Below the pieces are notes generated by a model. That model saw only the letters and a program-made list of their open reading frames with translations, searched no databases and was not told where the DNA came from. DNA of 64,000 nucleotides from an uncultured bacterium (GTDB lineage Bacteria > Bacteroidota > Bacteroidia > Bacteroidales > Bacteroidaceae): assembly GCA_905214625.1 (NCBI GenBank), contig CAJMMQ010000001.1, positions 62,001-126,000 on the forward strand, read 5' to 3'. Every line of letters starts with the position of its first letter. The stretch's first letter is position 1. Position numbers and translations under genes: made by a program. Positions 24,326 to 33,204 of the stretch are shown here, piece by piece.

Positions 24326-24333
24326 CAAAGATA
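24326..24333 (-). promoter_or_regulatory. -7 box of the nucleosidase/luxS unit
   Basis: TATCTTTG on the minus strand, 25 bases before the nucleosidase start. No clear -33 box was found. Confidence 0.55.
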
Positions 24334-24413
24334 CAAAGAATTTGCGACATATCGGCGTGCCGACGGCTTATAGCAGGCAAAAAATCTGTTAGAATATGTG
24401 GCCGGCAGACGCA

Positions 24414-25481
24414 TCAGGGATAGGTGTAGTTAAAGTAAGTCCACTGGCTACTGCCTATGCTGCGGTTGTTGTTGTCGAATATTTCAACGTTGGCCTTCAG
24501 GTACGACTTGCCGCTCCCGAGATGAAGCTCGCTGTATGGTATGAAAATCCTCATGTCGGTGTATGTCGTGTTGTCCCAGCCAGGCGTATATTTAGTAGAA
24601 GACGACACCTTGCCGTCGGTAGTGTAATAGTTTTTGTTGTAGTCGTTCAGCGCCGTTCCGTTCTCGAAGTAGAAGTAGGCCACGCAGTTGCCCGTCTTGC
24701 CCTTCATGCCGCTCACGTCGAAGCTCACCTTGACATTCATTCCTTTCTGTCCGTTTTGGTAGAGGTTGTGCTCTGTGCTGATAGACTTCACCGTTGCGCT
24801 CGCATTGGCGTAGGTGTTGTACGATGGTGCTTTAAGGTAGTTGAGGCCGAATCTTTTGTCGAGTGCCTTGAACATTGCCAGATATGTAGGGGCTGATTTT
24901 GTCGACACGTCAAGTGTTATGCCGGATATGACAATCTTTTTAATGTTGAAAGTCGTCAATTGTTGTATCACATGGCTTACACGATCGTTTGATGACATGG
25001 AGGAAAAGTCGCTGTGACTGCTCGAAAGATCAGATACCGACGCTTGTATTCCTAGATTAGCCATCTCTGCGTCTTCAAATTCTTTTTTCAGGACATCAGA
25101 CACTCCTGCCTCGTATGTACTTATCACTTCGCCGTTTGTAAGCGTCAGCGTCAGTGTTTGGTTAAACATTGCCTTGTCTTCGTATCTGCGTGTTTTTTTT
25201 CCAAGGTCTATCAGGCTCTGTTCAAAACCTGCGATCCTTATGGAAATTACCGGATATATTCCTTTCTTATAAAGAAGCTGAAGACCTCCAAGTACAATTT
25301 CCTCAGTGTTGGATGCCTTAAATTCAAGATCTTTTGTCCTGTAATAATAAGTATCTCCATCAGTAAGGCCCTCTTCAAACTCATACGGCTCGTCTCCTGA
25401 ATTAATTCCGGCATAAACGTTTAATGCGGCAAATGCGAATATCAATGCCATAGATATCCTGCGTAATAATGACATTCTCAT
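24414..25481 (-). CDS. Secreted protein of unknown function
   Basis: The protein is 355 residues from the chosen start (MRMSLLRRISMALIFAFAAL), which gives a clean signal peptide ending at VYAG. The frame is open 50 codons further upstream, but that extension is AT-rich leader and contains a -7 box. The middle region (about residues 45-230) has mixed helix and strand character, with a Ser-rich stretch (VSDLSSSHSDFSSMSSNDRV). The last 110 residues look like a separate beta-sandwich domain (VSFDVSGMKGKTGNCVAYFY, TDMRIFIPYSELHLGSGKSY), ending FNYTYP. I do not recognise a characterised family. The gene is a single unit. Confidence 0.75.
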   Translation of the reverse strand: MRMSLLRRISMALIFAFAALNVYAGINSGDEPYEFEEGLTDGDTYYYRTKDLEFKASNTEEIVLGGLQLLYKKGIYPVISIRIAGFEQSLIDLGKKTRRYEDKAMFNQTLTLTLTNGEVISTYEAGVSDVLKKEFEDAEMANLGIQASVSDLSSSHSDFSSMSSNDRVSHVIQQLTTFNIKKIVISGITLDVSTKSAPTYLAMFKALDKRFGLNYLKAPSYNTYANASATVKSISTEHNLYQNGQKGMNVKVSFDVSGMKGKTGNCVAYFYFENGTALNDYNKNYYTTDGKVSSSTKYTPGWDNTTYTDMRIFIPYSELHLGSGKSYLKANVEIFDNNNRSIGSSQWTYFNYTYP

Positions 25482-25570
25482 AAATATTAGTTCGTTAAAG
25501 TTAAGTAAACGTTTCATTTCATCACTAAGCGCAAATAGTGCAAGCAATCCGTGCGCTAATGTATTTGATG

Positions 25571-25578
25571 CAAATATA
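25571..25578 (-). promoter_or_regulatory. -7 box of the 24414-25481 gene
   Basis: TATATTTG on the minus strand, 90 bases before the chosen start codon. Its place inside the longer open frame supports the downstream start. Confidence 0.4.
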
Positions 25579-26285
25579 ATATTATTTTTATAAAATAATG
25601 TATTTATAGTAAGATTTTCAGCTATTTGCATGATTTTTCTTTATCGCTAAACGACAAGCATGCAAGGACCTTGACAAGAATTTTCATACTGCAGACTACT
25701 TTATTACAGGCCAGAAAGATGCAGGAAAAAACAGAAAACTTTTTTATTTTGACGCTCTCAGAACAGCCTTTTTCCTGAGAAACTTTACTTTTGGCGGAAA
25801 AATCACCAAAATATGACATTTTTATTAAAGTGCTGATATATAGCCGTTTATGCCGTTTTAAGCAAGGATATGCAATTGTTAAAAAATATAACTCGGCCAC
25901 TTTCTGTTCAAAAACGATAGGTTTACGCATGCCAAAGCATACAAAAACAAAGACAAAACCGGCAGTTTTGAAGTGGGAAACAGCATGTTGCGGCATGAAG
26001 AAATGCCTTTTATGCAAACTTATGTTAATCAGAATAGTCTTTCAGGTATAAATATTTAACGTTTATTTTAAATCCAATTTCTATTTTACAGAAAACTCTG
26101 TATATGAATTTTGTAAAGAGTTTTCATTTACGAACACCCCTTTCTGCCGTGCCCATGGAACAGTCCGCCTGTTGGCCGTTAAACCGGTGGTATGGATAAG
26201 TCGGCTGGCGACTTTTGCATGATGGCTTATATCCCTCACTCACGTTATTTTTGCGTCTTATGCGCTTGGTTTTGAAACTTTTTCT
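25579..26285. other. Long AT-rich divergent intergenic region
   Basis: No gene is supported here. Short frames at 25622 (minus) and 25791 (plus) have neither signal nor recognisable composition. Scattered words such as TTGCGGCATGAAG and TTTTATGCAAAC resemble decayed copies of the dispersed repeats elsewhere, but no clear unit can be drawn. Confidence 0.35.
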
Positions 26286-26293
26286 TACCTTTG
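26266..26293 (+). promoter_or_regulatory. Promoter of the yfhO-fkp operon
   Basis: TTG (26266-26268), a 17-base spacer, then TACCTTTG (26286-26293), 42 bases before the YfhO start. Confidence 0.6.
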
Positions 26294-26335
26294 CAGACAA
26301 GTTGTATTTTATTAAGAACAAAAACGTAAGTATCA

Positions 26336-28834
26336 ATGAAAACATGGAAACAATATCTGCCCGACGTGCTTGTCGTATTGCTGTTCGCGGCTATTTCTTT
26401 CGCATACTTCTTTCCTGCCGACATTGAGGGAAAGATTCTTTTCCGCCACGACTCGGCCGCCAGCAAGGGCCTCGGACGTGAAATTTCGGAACATAAAGAG
26501 AAAACGGGCGAAGTTACGCGCTGGATGAACTCGGTGTTCAGCGGCATGCCGACATATCAGACTGCTCCGTCGTACAACAGTACAAATGGTCTCGGTCAGG
26601 TAGTAAAGGCTTACCATCTGTTCCTGCCCGAAAACGTATGGTACGTGTTTGCTTATTTGCTGGGCTTCTATATCCTTCTCCGTGCCTTCGACTTCCGTCA
26701 GTCGCTGGCGGCTTTGGGCTCTATAATATGGGCCTTTTCGAGCTATTTCTTCATAATCATAGCCGCAGGACATATATGGAAGGTTATGGCTCTGGCATAT
26801 CTTCCGCCGATGATAGCCGGCGTTGTGCTGGCCTATAGGGGCAAGTACCTGTGGGGACTTATCGTCACGGCGCTGTTTACGGCCTTTGAAGTCAACGCCA
26901 ACCATGTGCAGATGACGTATTATTTCCTGTTTGTTATCCTGTTCATGGTCATTGCTTACCTTGTTGACGCCATCCGGAACCACAAGCTGGCTCATTTCGG
27001 AAAGGCCACGGCCGTGTGTGCGGCAGGAGCGATAATAGGCATCTGCATCAACCTCAGTAATCTTTACCACACATGGGAGTATGGTCAGGAGTCGATGAGA
27101 GGAAAGAGTGAGCTGGTTAAGAAAGATGCCGCCAACCAGAGTGCAAGCGGACTCGACCGCGACTATATAACGCAGTGGAGCTACGGCATCGGCGAGACAT
27201 GGACTCTGCTTGTGCCCAATGCCAAGGGCGGAGCGTCTGTTCCGCTGGTTCAGAACAAAACGGCCATGGAGCATGCCGACAACAACTTTATAGACATTTA
27301 TCAGCAGCTTGGACAATATTGGGGCGAGCAGCCAGGAACAAGCGGTCCTGTTTACGTAGGGGCATTTGTCCTTATGCTCTTTGTGCTCGGCCTGTTTATC
27401 GTGAAAGGTCCTATGAAGTGGGCGCTGCTTGCCGCCACGGTGCTTTCCATACTGCTGTCGTGGGGCAAGAACTTCATGCCGTTCACCGACCTGTTTATCG
27501 ACTATATGCCGATGTATTCAAAGTTCCGCACGGTGGCATCGATACTTGTCATTGCCGAATTTACGATACCTCTGTTGGCAATGCTCGCGCTGAAAAAGAT
27601 TGTCGACGAGCCCGAAATCCTCACACAAAAGATAAAATACGTTTATGCGAGCTTTGCCCTCACCGGCGGCATAGCCCTGTTGTTTGCCGTTATGCCCACT
27701 TTGTTCTTCTCTGATTTCATTTCTTCAGAGGAGATGAGAGCATTGCAGCAGATACCAGCCGACTATCTCAACCCGCTGCTTACAAACCTGCGCGAAATGC
27801 GCATTGCAATGTTCACGGCCGACTGCTGGCGCTCGTTCTTCATCATCGTGATAGGCACTCTCTGCCTATTGCTTTATAAGGCAAAGAAGATGAGGACAGA
27901 GTATATGGTGGGCGCACTGATAATTTTATGTCTTGTTGACATGTGGCAGGTCAACAAGCGTTACCTGAACAACGACATGTTTGTAAACAAGAGCGAGCGC
28001 GAGGCGCCGATAGAGATGACCGAGACCGACAAGATAATCCTTCAGGACAAGACCGACTTCGGCAGCTACCGTGTGCTCAACCTTGCTTCTAACACGTTCA
28101 ACGAGAACGAGACTTCATATTATCACAACAGCATAGGCGGATACCATGCCGCCAAGTTGCGCCGCTATCAGGACATGATAGACGCTTACATCGCTCCCGA
28201 AATGCAGAAACTTGTTCCCGTAGTGGCTGAGGCCGGAGGCGACATGACCAAGGTTAACGGCGACAGCATCTATCCTGTGCTCAACATGCTCAACGCGAGA
28301 TACTTCATATTCCCGCTTCAGAGCGGACAGACCGTTCCGCTGAAGAATCCTTATGCTTATGGCAACGCATGGTTTGTAGACCGTATAACCTATGTCGACA
28401 ATGCGAATGCCGAGATTGACAAGGTGGGTAAAATCGACCTTCGCCATGAGGCAGTCGCCGACAGTAAGTTTAAGGAACAGCTTAAAAAGGCAAAGAAACA
28501 AAACAATGTGTCGGTTGTCAAGCTCACATCATATTCTTCTAACCACATGAAATACAGTGTCAACTCTGATGCGGGCGGTGTAATCGTGTTCTCTGATGTT
28601 TATTATCCGGGCTGGACCGCCACCGTAGACGGCAACCCCGTTGAACTGGGACGTGTCAACTATCTGTTGCGCGCCGTAAATGTAACTCCGGGTAAGCATG
28701 ATATAGAGCTGATGTTCTATCCGAAGTCTGTCAGCACAACCGAGACAATAGCATACATAGCTTATGCCGTACTCATCCTGGCACTTTTGTTTGTTGTGTA
28801 TATTGAAATGAAAAAGAAAGGGAAGGTTAAATGA
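26336..28834 (+). CDS. YfhO-family polytopic membrane protein
   Basis: This 832-residue protein has a first hydrophobic helix near residues 8-24 (PDVLVVLLFAAISFAYFFPA), many further helices up to about residue 540, a large extracytoplasmic domain, and a last helix near 805-825 (IAYIAYAVLILALLFVVYIE). The C-terminal domain has the YfhO signature DVYYPGWTATVDGNPVELGR. YfhO proteins resemble GT-C membrane glycosyltransferases that use lipid-linked sugars and decorate envelope polymers; the exact substrate is not known here. The stop overlaps the fkp start (ATGA), so it is translationally coupled to GDP-fucose synthesis, which hints at a role in adding or handling fucose-containing glycans. That link is inference. 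Confidence 0.88.
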   Translation: MKTWKQYLPDVLVVLLFAAISFAYFFPADIEGKILFRHDSAASKGLGREISEHKEKTGEVTRWMNSVFSGMPTYQTAPSYNSTNGLGQVVKAYHLFLPENVWYVFAYLLGFYILLRAFDFRQSLAALGSIIWAFSSYFFIIIAAGHIWKVMALAYLPPMIAGVVLAYRGKYLWGLIVTALFTAFEVNANHVQMTYYFLFVILFMVIAYLVDAIRNHKLAHFGKATAVCAAGAIIGICINLSNLYHTWEYGQESMRGKSELVKKDAANQSASGLDRDYITQWSYGIGETWTLLVPNAKGGASVPLVQNKTAMEHADNNFIDIYQQLGQYWGEQPGTSGPVYVGAFVLMLFVLGLFIVKGPMKWALLAATVLSILLSWGKNFMPFTDLFIDYMPMYSKFRTVASILVIAEFTIPLLAMLALKKIVDEPEILTQKIKYVYASFALTGGIALLFAVMPTLFFSDFISSEEMRALQQIPADYLNPLLTNLREMRIAMFTADCWRSFFIIVIGTLCLLLYKAKKMRTEYMVGALIILCLVDMWQVNKRYLNNDMFVNKSEREAPIEMTETDKIILQDKTDFGSYRVLNLASNTFNENETSYYHNSIGGYHAAKLRRYQDMIDAYIAPEMQKLVPVVAEAGGDMTKVNGDSIYPVLNMLNARYFIFPLQSGQTVPLKNPYAYGNAWFVDRITYVDNANAEIDKVGKIDLRHEAVADSKFKEQLKKAKKQNNVSVVKLTSYSSNHMKYSVNSDAGGVIVFSDVYYPGWTATVDGNPVELGRVNYLLRAVNVTPGKHDIELMFYPKSVSTTETIAYIAYAVLILALLFVVYIEMKKKGKVK

Positions 28835-31671
28835 AAAAGCTTTTGTCATTGCCGCCAAATCTGGTAAACTGTTTTCATGATGTTACCGGACACGACCGCA
28901 GCGAATGGTTCTGCACCAACGACCCCATAGGTCATAAACTCGGTTCGGGCGGTGGCTCTACGTGGCTTCTTGAGGCTTGTTATGCTGAATGTTCTGACGG
29001 CAAGACCTTCGATGAGTGGCTTGCCTCCGACAGGCGCCTGCTGCTGCATGCCGGCGGACAGAGCCGACGGTTGCCGGCCTATGCTCCGTCGGGTAAGGTG
29101 CTTACGCCTGTTCCCGTGTTCCGTTGGGAGCGCGGACAGCGGCTCTCGCAGAATCTTCTGTCGCTGCAGATACCCCTTTACGACAAAATAATGAGCTGCG
29201 CGCCCGACAACATGCACACCATGATTGTCAGCGGCGACGTGTATATACGTGCCACTCAGCCCCTGCAGCCTATTCCCGACGCAGATGTCGTGTGCTACGG
29301 CTTATGGCTCGGCCCTGAAATAGCCAAAGACCACGGCGTTTTTGTGTCAAGCCGTGAAACGCCGTCGGTGCTTGAATGTATGATGCAGAAGCCTTCTGTA
29401 AAGACTCTCGGTGAACTGCTCAAAGACCATTTCTATCTTACAGACATCGGCGTGTGGCTGTTGAGCGACCGTGCCGTCAAACTGCTCATGCAGCGTTCAA
29501 AGCGCAACGGCGAGCGCATCAACTACGACCTCTATTCTGAGTTCGGCTGCTCGCTCGGTACAGCTCCTTCGGTAAAGGACGACGAGCTCAACAGTCTGAG
29601 CGTGGCCGTGTTACCTTTGCCCGGCGGCGAGTTCTATCATTTCGGCACAAGTCATGAGATTATTTCATCAACCTTAGCCGTGCAGAATCTTGTCAACGAC
29701 CAGCGCGAGATAATGCACCATTCGCTGAAGCCTCACCCCGCCATGTTTGTTCAGAACGCATGCGTGGGTACGGCTATCACTGAGCATAACCAGAATCTTT
29801 GGATTGAAAACAGCTATGTGCCTTCGTCGTGGACGCTGGCGCATGAGAACATCATAACGGGTGTGCCCGAAAATAACTGGACAATAAGTCTTGAACCGGG
29901 CCAGTGTGTAGACGTTGTGCCGGCCGGCGACGACGAATATGTTGTAAGGCCTTACGGATACGACGATAAATTCCGTGGCGACCTTCACGACCTCGGCGTT
30001 ACGTTCCTCGGTCGTCCGTTTGCCGAATGGGCTGCCGAGCGCAATATCGACATTGACAAGATTGACGGAAATGCCGACCTGCAGTCGGCACGCATATTCC
30101 CTGCATGTGCCGATGTGCGCGATGCCGGACTCGTTTTGCGCTGGATGCTATCGGAACCGGAACTGAAAGAGGGTGCCGAGATATGGAACGGAAGTCGCAG
30201 ACTCAGTGCCGACGACATCTCGGCCGAGGCAGACCTGATGAGGCTTCAGCAGCAGCGCGACCTGTTGCGTGCAGTCAACTGGCATGCTCTTGCACGCAAC
30301 TATGAGCATAGCGTGTTCTATCAGGTTGACCTTGACGATGCCGCACGCGACTTTGCCAAGTTCAACATTCCCCAGCCGGATGCGATAAGCGACAATGCTC
30401 CGCTGCTGACACGCATACACGACTCTATGTTCCGCTCCGAGCTGGCACGCATCAGGGGCAACGAATATCAGAATAATGAAGACAAGGCCTTTGCCCTGTT
30501 GCGCGACGGACTGACGCAGCAGGTTCTCACCGAGAAACAGAGTCCGCGCATGTCGGTATACGGTGACCAGATAGTGTGGGGCCGCAGCCCGGTGCGCATA
30601 GACATAGCCGGCGGATGGACCGACACGCCGCCTTACTGCCTCATGGAGGGCGGCAGCGTTGTCAATCTTGCCATCGAGCTTAACGGTCAGCCTCCGCTTC
30701 AGACGTATGTGCGTCCGTGTAAGGAACATCATATAGTGCTGCGCAGCATCGACCTGGGAGCCATCGAGGAAGTTTCCACATACGAACAGCTTGCCGACTA
30801 TCATCATGTAGGAAGCCCGTTCTCTATACCCAAGGCCGCGCTGGCCCTTGCAGGCTTTGTGCCCGCCTACTGTGCCGAGAAGTTCGGCTCGCTCGAAAGT
30901 CAGCTGAAGGCTTTCGGATGCGGCATCGAGCTTACGTTGCTTTCGGCCATTCCGGCAGGCAGCGGACTTGGCACGAGCAGCATGCTTGCGTCTACCGTTC
31001 TCGGTGCGCTTAACGACTTCTGCGGTCTGGCATGGGACAAGAACGAGATAGGCCACCGCACGCTTGTGCTCGAACAGTTGCTGACAACCGGAGGCGGATG
31101 GCAGGACCAGTTTGGCGGAATACTGCAGGGCGTAAAGCTGTTGCAGACAGGACGCGGCTTCGACCAGTGTCCTACGGTGCGCTGGCTTCCGTCCGACTTG
31201 TTCACACAGCCTGAGTACACGCCTTGCCACTTGCTCTATTACACCGGCATAACTCGCACGGCAAAGAATATCCTGACCGAGATAGTGCGCCGCATGTTCC
31301 TCAATCAGAGCGACGAGCTTACACGTCTGCGTGAGATGAAGCAGCACTCGCTCGACATGTATGAGACCATACAGCGCGCCGACTTCAATAAGATGGGTAT
31401 GCTTGTGCGCAAGACATGGCTTCAGAATCAGGCTATCGACAGCGGCACCAATCCCGAAAGCGTGCGCCGCATAACAGAACTTGTAGACGACCTTTGTCTT
31501 GGCTATAAGCTTGCCGGTGCAGGCGGAGGCGGCTATCTGTATATGGTGGCCAAAGACCCTGACGCGGCAGCCCGCATAAAGCAGATACTCAACAGCAACC
31601 GGCCTAACGCCAATGCCCGTTTTGTCGACATGTCGCTCAGCACTAAGGGCTTACAGGTAAGCCGCAGTTAA
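28831..31671 (+). CDS. fkp: Bifunctional L-fucokinase/GDP-L-fucose pyrophosphorylase
   Basis: Fkp converts scavenged L-fucose to fucose-1-phosphate and then to GDP-fucose, which Bacteroidales use to fucosylate capsules and surface glycoproteins. The 946 residues match the family length. The N-terminal half is the pyrophosphorylase (LLHAGGQSRRLPAYAPSGK at 71-89). The C-terminal third is a GHMP kinase: substrate loop GRSPVRIDIAGGWTDTPPYC, ATP loop PAGSGLGTSSML near 708-719, and GAGGGGYLYMVA near the end. It overlaps the yfhO stop by four bases. fucO, for fucose breakdown, lies at the far end of the window, so both uses of fucose are represented. Confidence 0.97.
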   Translation: MKKLLSLPPNLVNCFHDVTGHDRSEWFCTNDPIGHKLGSGGGSTWLLEACYAECSDGKTFDEWLASDRRLLLHAGGQSRRLPAYAPSGKVLTPVPVFRWERGQRLSQNLLSLQIPLYDKIMSCAPDNMHTMIVSGDVYIRATQPLQPIPDADVVCYGLWLGPEIAKDHGVFVSSRETPSVLECMMQKPSVKTLGELLKDHFYLTDIGVWLLSDRAVKLLMQRSKRNGERINYDLYSEFGCSLGTAPSVKDDELNSLSVAVLPLPGGEFYHFGTSHEIISSTLAVQNLVNDQREIMHHSLKPHPAMFVQNACVGTAITEHNQNLWIENSYVPSSWTLAHENIITGVPENNWTISLEPGQCVDVVPAGDDEYVVRPYGYDDKFRGDLHDLGVTFLGRPFAEWAAERNIDIDKIDGNADLQSARIFPACADVRDAGLVLRWMLSEPELKEGAEIWNGSRRLSADDISAEADLMRLQQQRDLLRAVNWHALARNYEHSVFYQVDLDDAARDFAKFNIPQPDAISDNAPLLTRIHDSMFRSELARIRGNEYQNNEDKAFALLRDGLTQQVLTEKQSPRMSVYGDQIVWGRSPVRIDIAGGWTDTPPYCLMEGGSVVNLAIELNGQPPLQTYVRPCKEHHIVLRSIDLGAIEEVSTYEQLADYHHVGSPFSIPKAALALAGFVPAYCAEKFGSLESQLKAFGCGIELTLLSAIPAGSGLGTSSMLASTVLGALNDFCGLAWDKNEIGHRTLVLEQLLTTGGGWQDQFGGILQGVKLLQTGRGFDQCPTVRWLPSDLFTQPEYTPCHLLYYTGITRTAKNILTEIVRRMFLNQSDELTRLREMKQHSLDMYETIQRADFNKMGMLVRKTWLQNQAIDSGTNPESVRRITELVDDLCLGYKLAGAGGGGYLYMVAKDPDAAARIKQILNSNRPNANARFVDMSLSTKGLQVSRS

Positions 31672-32120
31672 GAGTTGAGAATTGATAATTGAGAGTTGAA
31701 AATTATGATTAGCTTTGCCGGTAATACTGTCATTGCATTTGTATTTTTCGTTCTTAGTTTTTACTTGGAATTATCTGTGTAAATTAAGTTGCGGATATAA
31801 ACTAAAAATTTCATAAAGACTCATCTTTCGTTATGCTACGGTGTAATGTGCTGATTGTCAAAATGTTGCAGTGTAACGAGAGATGAGCTTTTATGGAAAG
31901 CTTTTCCTCCTATTTATTTTCTTACCCGGCCTTTTTCTAAAAGCATATCTATTACATTGCCAAAGGGCATGTTTTGTCGTGCAAAAGTATACCTTTTGCA
32001 AGCTAATTTGCCGTGTTTTGCTTAATGATGTTTTTTGCGTCTATATGTTACGGAATATTTTATTGATTATTTCAACTTAAGTTAAGCTTCACCTCGGCTA
32101 TAAAAACAAATGTGATTTGT
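31672..32120. other. Intergenic region with GCAAAAG-type repeat
   Basis: No gene is supported; the 65-codon frame at 31883 is translated repeat DNA. Bases 31955-32020 hold TTGCCAAAGGGCATG and TGCAAAAGTATACCTTTTGC, part of the dispersed palindromic family. Confidence 0.4.
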
Positions 32121-32151
32121 TTTGTATTGCTCTCGGTTTGCATTAACTTTG
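32121..32151 (+). promoter_or_regulatory. Promoter of the GSCFA gene
   Basis: TTTG (32121-32124), exactly 19 bases, then TAACTTTG (32144-32151): the ideal Bacteroidota arrangement. It shows that translation begins at 32173, not at the earlier ATG at 32122. Confidence 0.8.
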
Positions 32152-32172
32152 CAGGGGGAAAGAGGAAATGAT

Positions 32173-32976
32173 ATGGAATTCAGGACAAAAGTTAAGATAG
32201 ACAAGCCCGACTTTGAGATTGAGCCTTTTGAAGATATGCTCTTTGTTGGTTCTTGCTTTGCCGATAACATAGGCAAGCGGTTTGTCGAAGAGAAGTTTAA
32301 TGCCGTGGTTAATCCTTATGGCGTGATGTATAATCCGGCAAGCATTCTGCATACCGTGGAACGGAGCGAGGCTGCACCGCGCGTGGCCCTGATGACGCTC
32401 GGTACAAATCATGTATATATATTGAACGAGACAGGCGAGATTGTTGACAACTGTGCAAAACGTCCGCAACGGCTGTTCACGGAACGCGAGCTCACGATAG
32501 ACGAGTGCGTGCATTATCTTTCTGAAGCCGTAGAGCTGTTGACCGGAAGAAATGCCGACGTAAAGGTTATAATAACCGTGAGCCCGATACGTTACGCCAA
32601 ATATGGCTATCACGGCAGCCAGCTGTCTAAAGCCACGCTGCTGCTCGCTGCCGACCTCATGGTAAAAAAATATCCCGGCAGGGTGACATATTTCCCTGCC
32701 TACGAGATTGTTAACGACGAGCTTCGCGACTATCGCTTCTATGCCCCCGACATGCTCCATCCTTCGCAGCAGGCCGTAGACTATATATGGGAAATGTTCT
32801 CTGAAGCTTATTTCTCGCCGGCAGCAAAGCGCTTTATCGAAGAGTGGCGCCCCATAAAGGAAGCACTTGGCCATAAGCCGTTCAGACCCGACTCGGATGA
32901 ATATAGGGAGTTTATGAATAAAACAATGTTAAAAGTTAAGGCTCTTTCAAAAAAATATCCGAAATTTGTACCTTAA
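32173..32976 (+). CDS. GSCFA-domain protein (SGNH-hydrolase-like)
   Basis: This 267-residue protein carries the family's defining motif near the N-terminus (MLFVGSCFADNIGKRF, about residues 22-37) and a DxxH pair near residue 195 (YAPDMLHPSQQ). The Ser of GSCF and the Asp/His pair are arranged as in SGNH esterases, so a hydrolase that removes or transfers acyl groups on glycans is plausible but unproven. There is no signal peptide, so it is probably cytoplasmic. It has its own strong promoter. The next gene, murF-alr, is 228 bases downstream across a GC-rich foldable segment. Confidence 0.88.
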   Translation: MEFRTKVKIDKPDFEIEPFEDMLFVGSCFADNIGKRFVEEKFNAVVNPYGVMYNPASILHTVERSEAAPRVALMTLGTNHVYILNETGEIVDNCAKRPQRLFTERELTIDECVHYLSEAVELLTGRNADVKVIITVSPIRYAKYGYHGSQLSKATLLLAADLMVKKYPGRVTYFPAYEIVNDELRDYRFYAPDMLHPSQQAVDYIWEMFSEAYFSPAAKRFIEEWRPIKEALGHKPFRPDSDEYREFMNKTMLKVKALSKKYPKFVP

Positions 32977-32984
32977 TTATACAG

Positions 32985-33125
32985 TTGTGGTTAGTCCGTG
33001 CGTTATGCGCTGACGAGGTTGGCTTACAGCCCGCGCGCAGTTACGTGCGCTTGGCCCATGTGTGGGCATGTCCTGACGGCATGCGGCCCGGTGGCGTTGC
33101 TGTGTTGCCCCGGTCGTGTCTTTTA
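32985..33125 (+). ncRNA. Candidate structured RNA or leader upstream of murF-alr
   Basis: This non-coding stretch is much richer in G and C than the flanking intergenic DNA. It can form at least four consecutive hairpins: 33021-33023 with 33029-33031; 33033-33038 with 33045-33050 (six pairs, one G-U); 33054-33058 with 33063-33067 (TGTG loop); 33088-33095 with 33107-33113 (seven pairs, one bulge). It matches no RNA family I know. The strand is assumed from the downstream gene. It could be a leader element or a separate small RNA. Confidence 0.35.
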
Positions 33126-33204
33126 TGTTGCGATGAATATCTGTGACGTGTCTTTATTCTTTCAATGACAAAGATTAAAAAGAAACAAAATAATATCAAT
33201 TGAG

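Noticed and set aside
26333..27316. 327-codon minus-strand frame opposite yfhO
   Set aside because: It is antisense to YfhO membrane helices, which explains its length and composition.
30148..31347. 399-codon minus-strand frame opposite fkp
   Set aside because: It is antisense to the conserved GHMP kinase half of fkp and has no recognisable protein features.
31883..32080. 65-codon hydrophobic plus-strand frame
   Set aside because: It spans the GCAAAAG-type repeat. Its hydrophobicity comes from T-rich DNA, and no promoter or conserved motif supports it.
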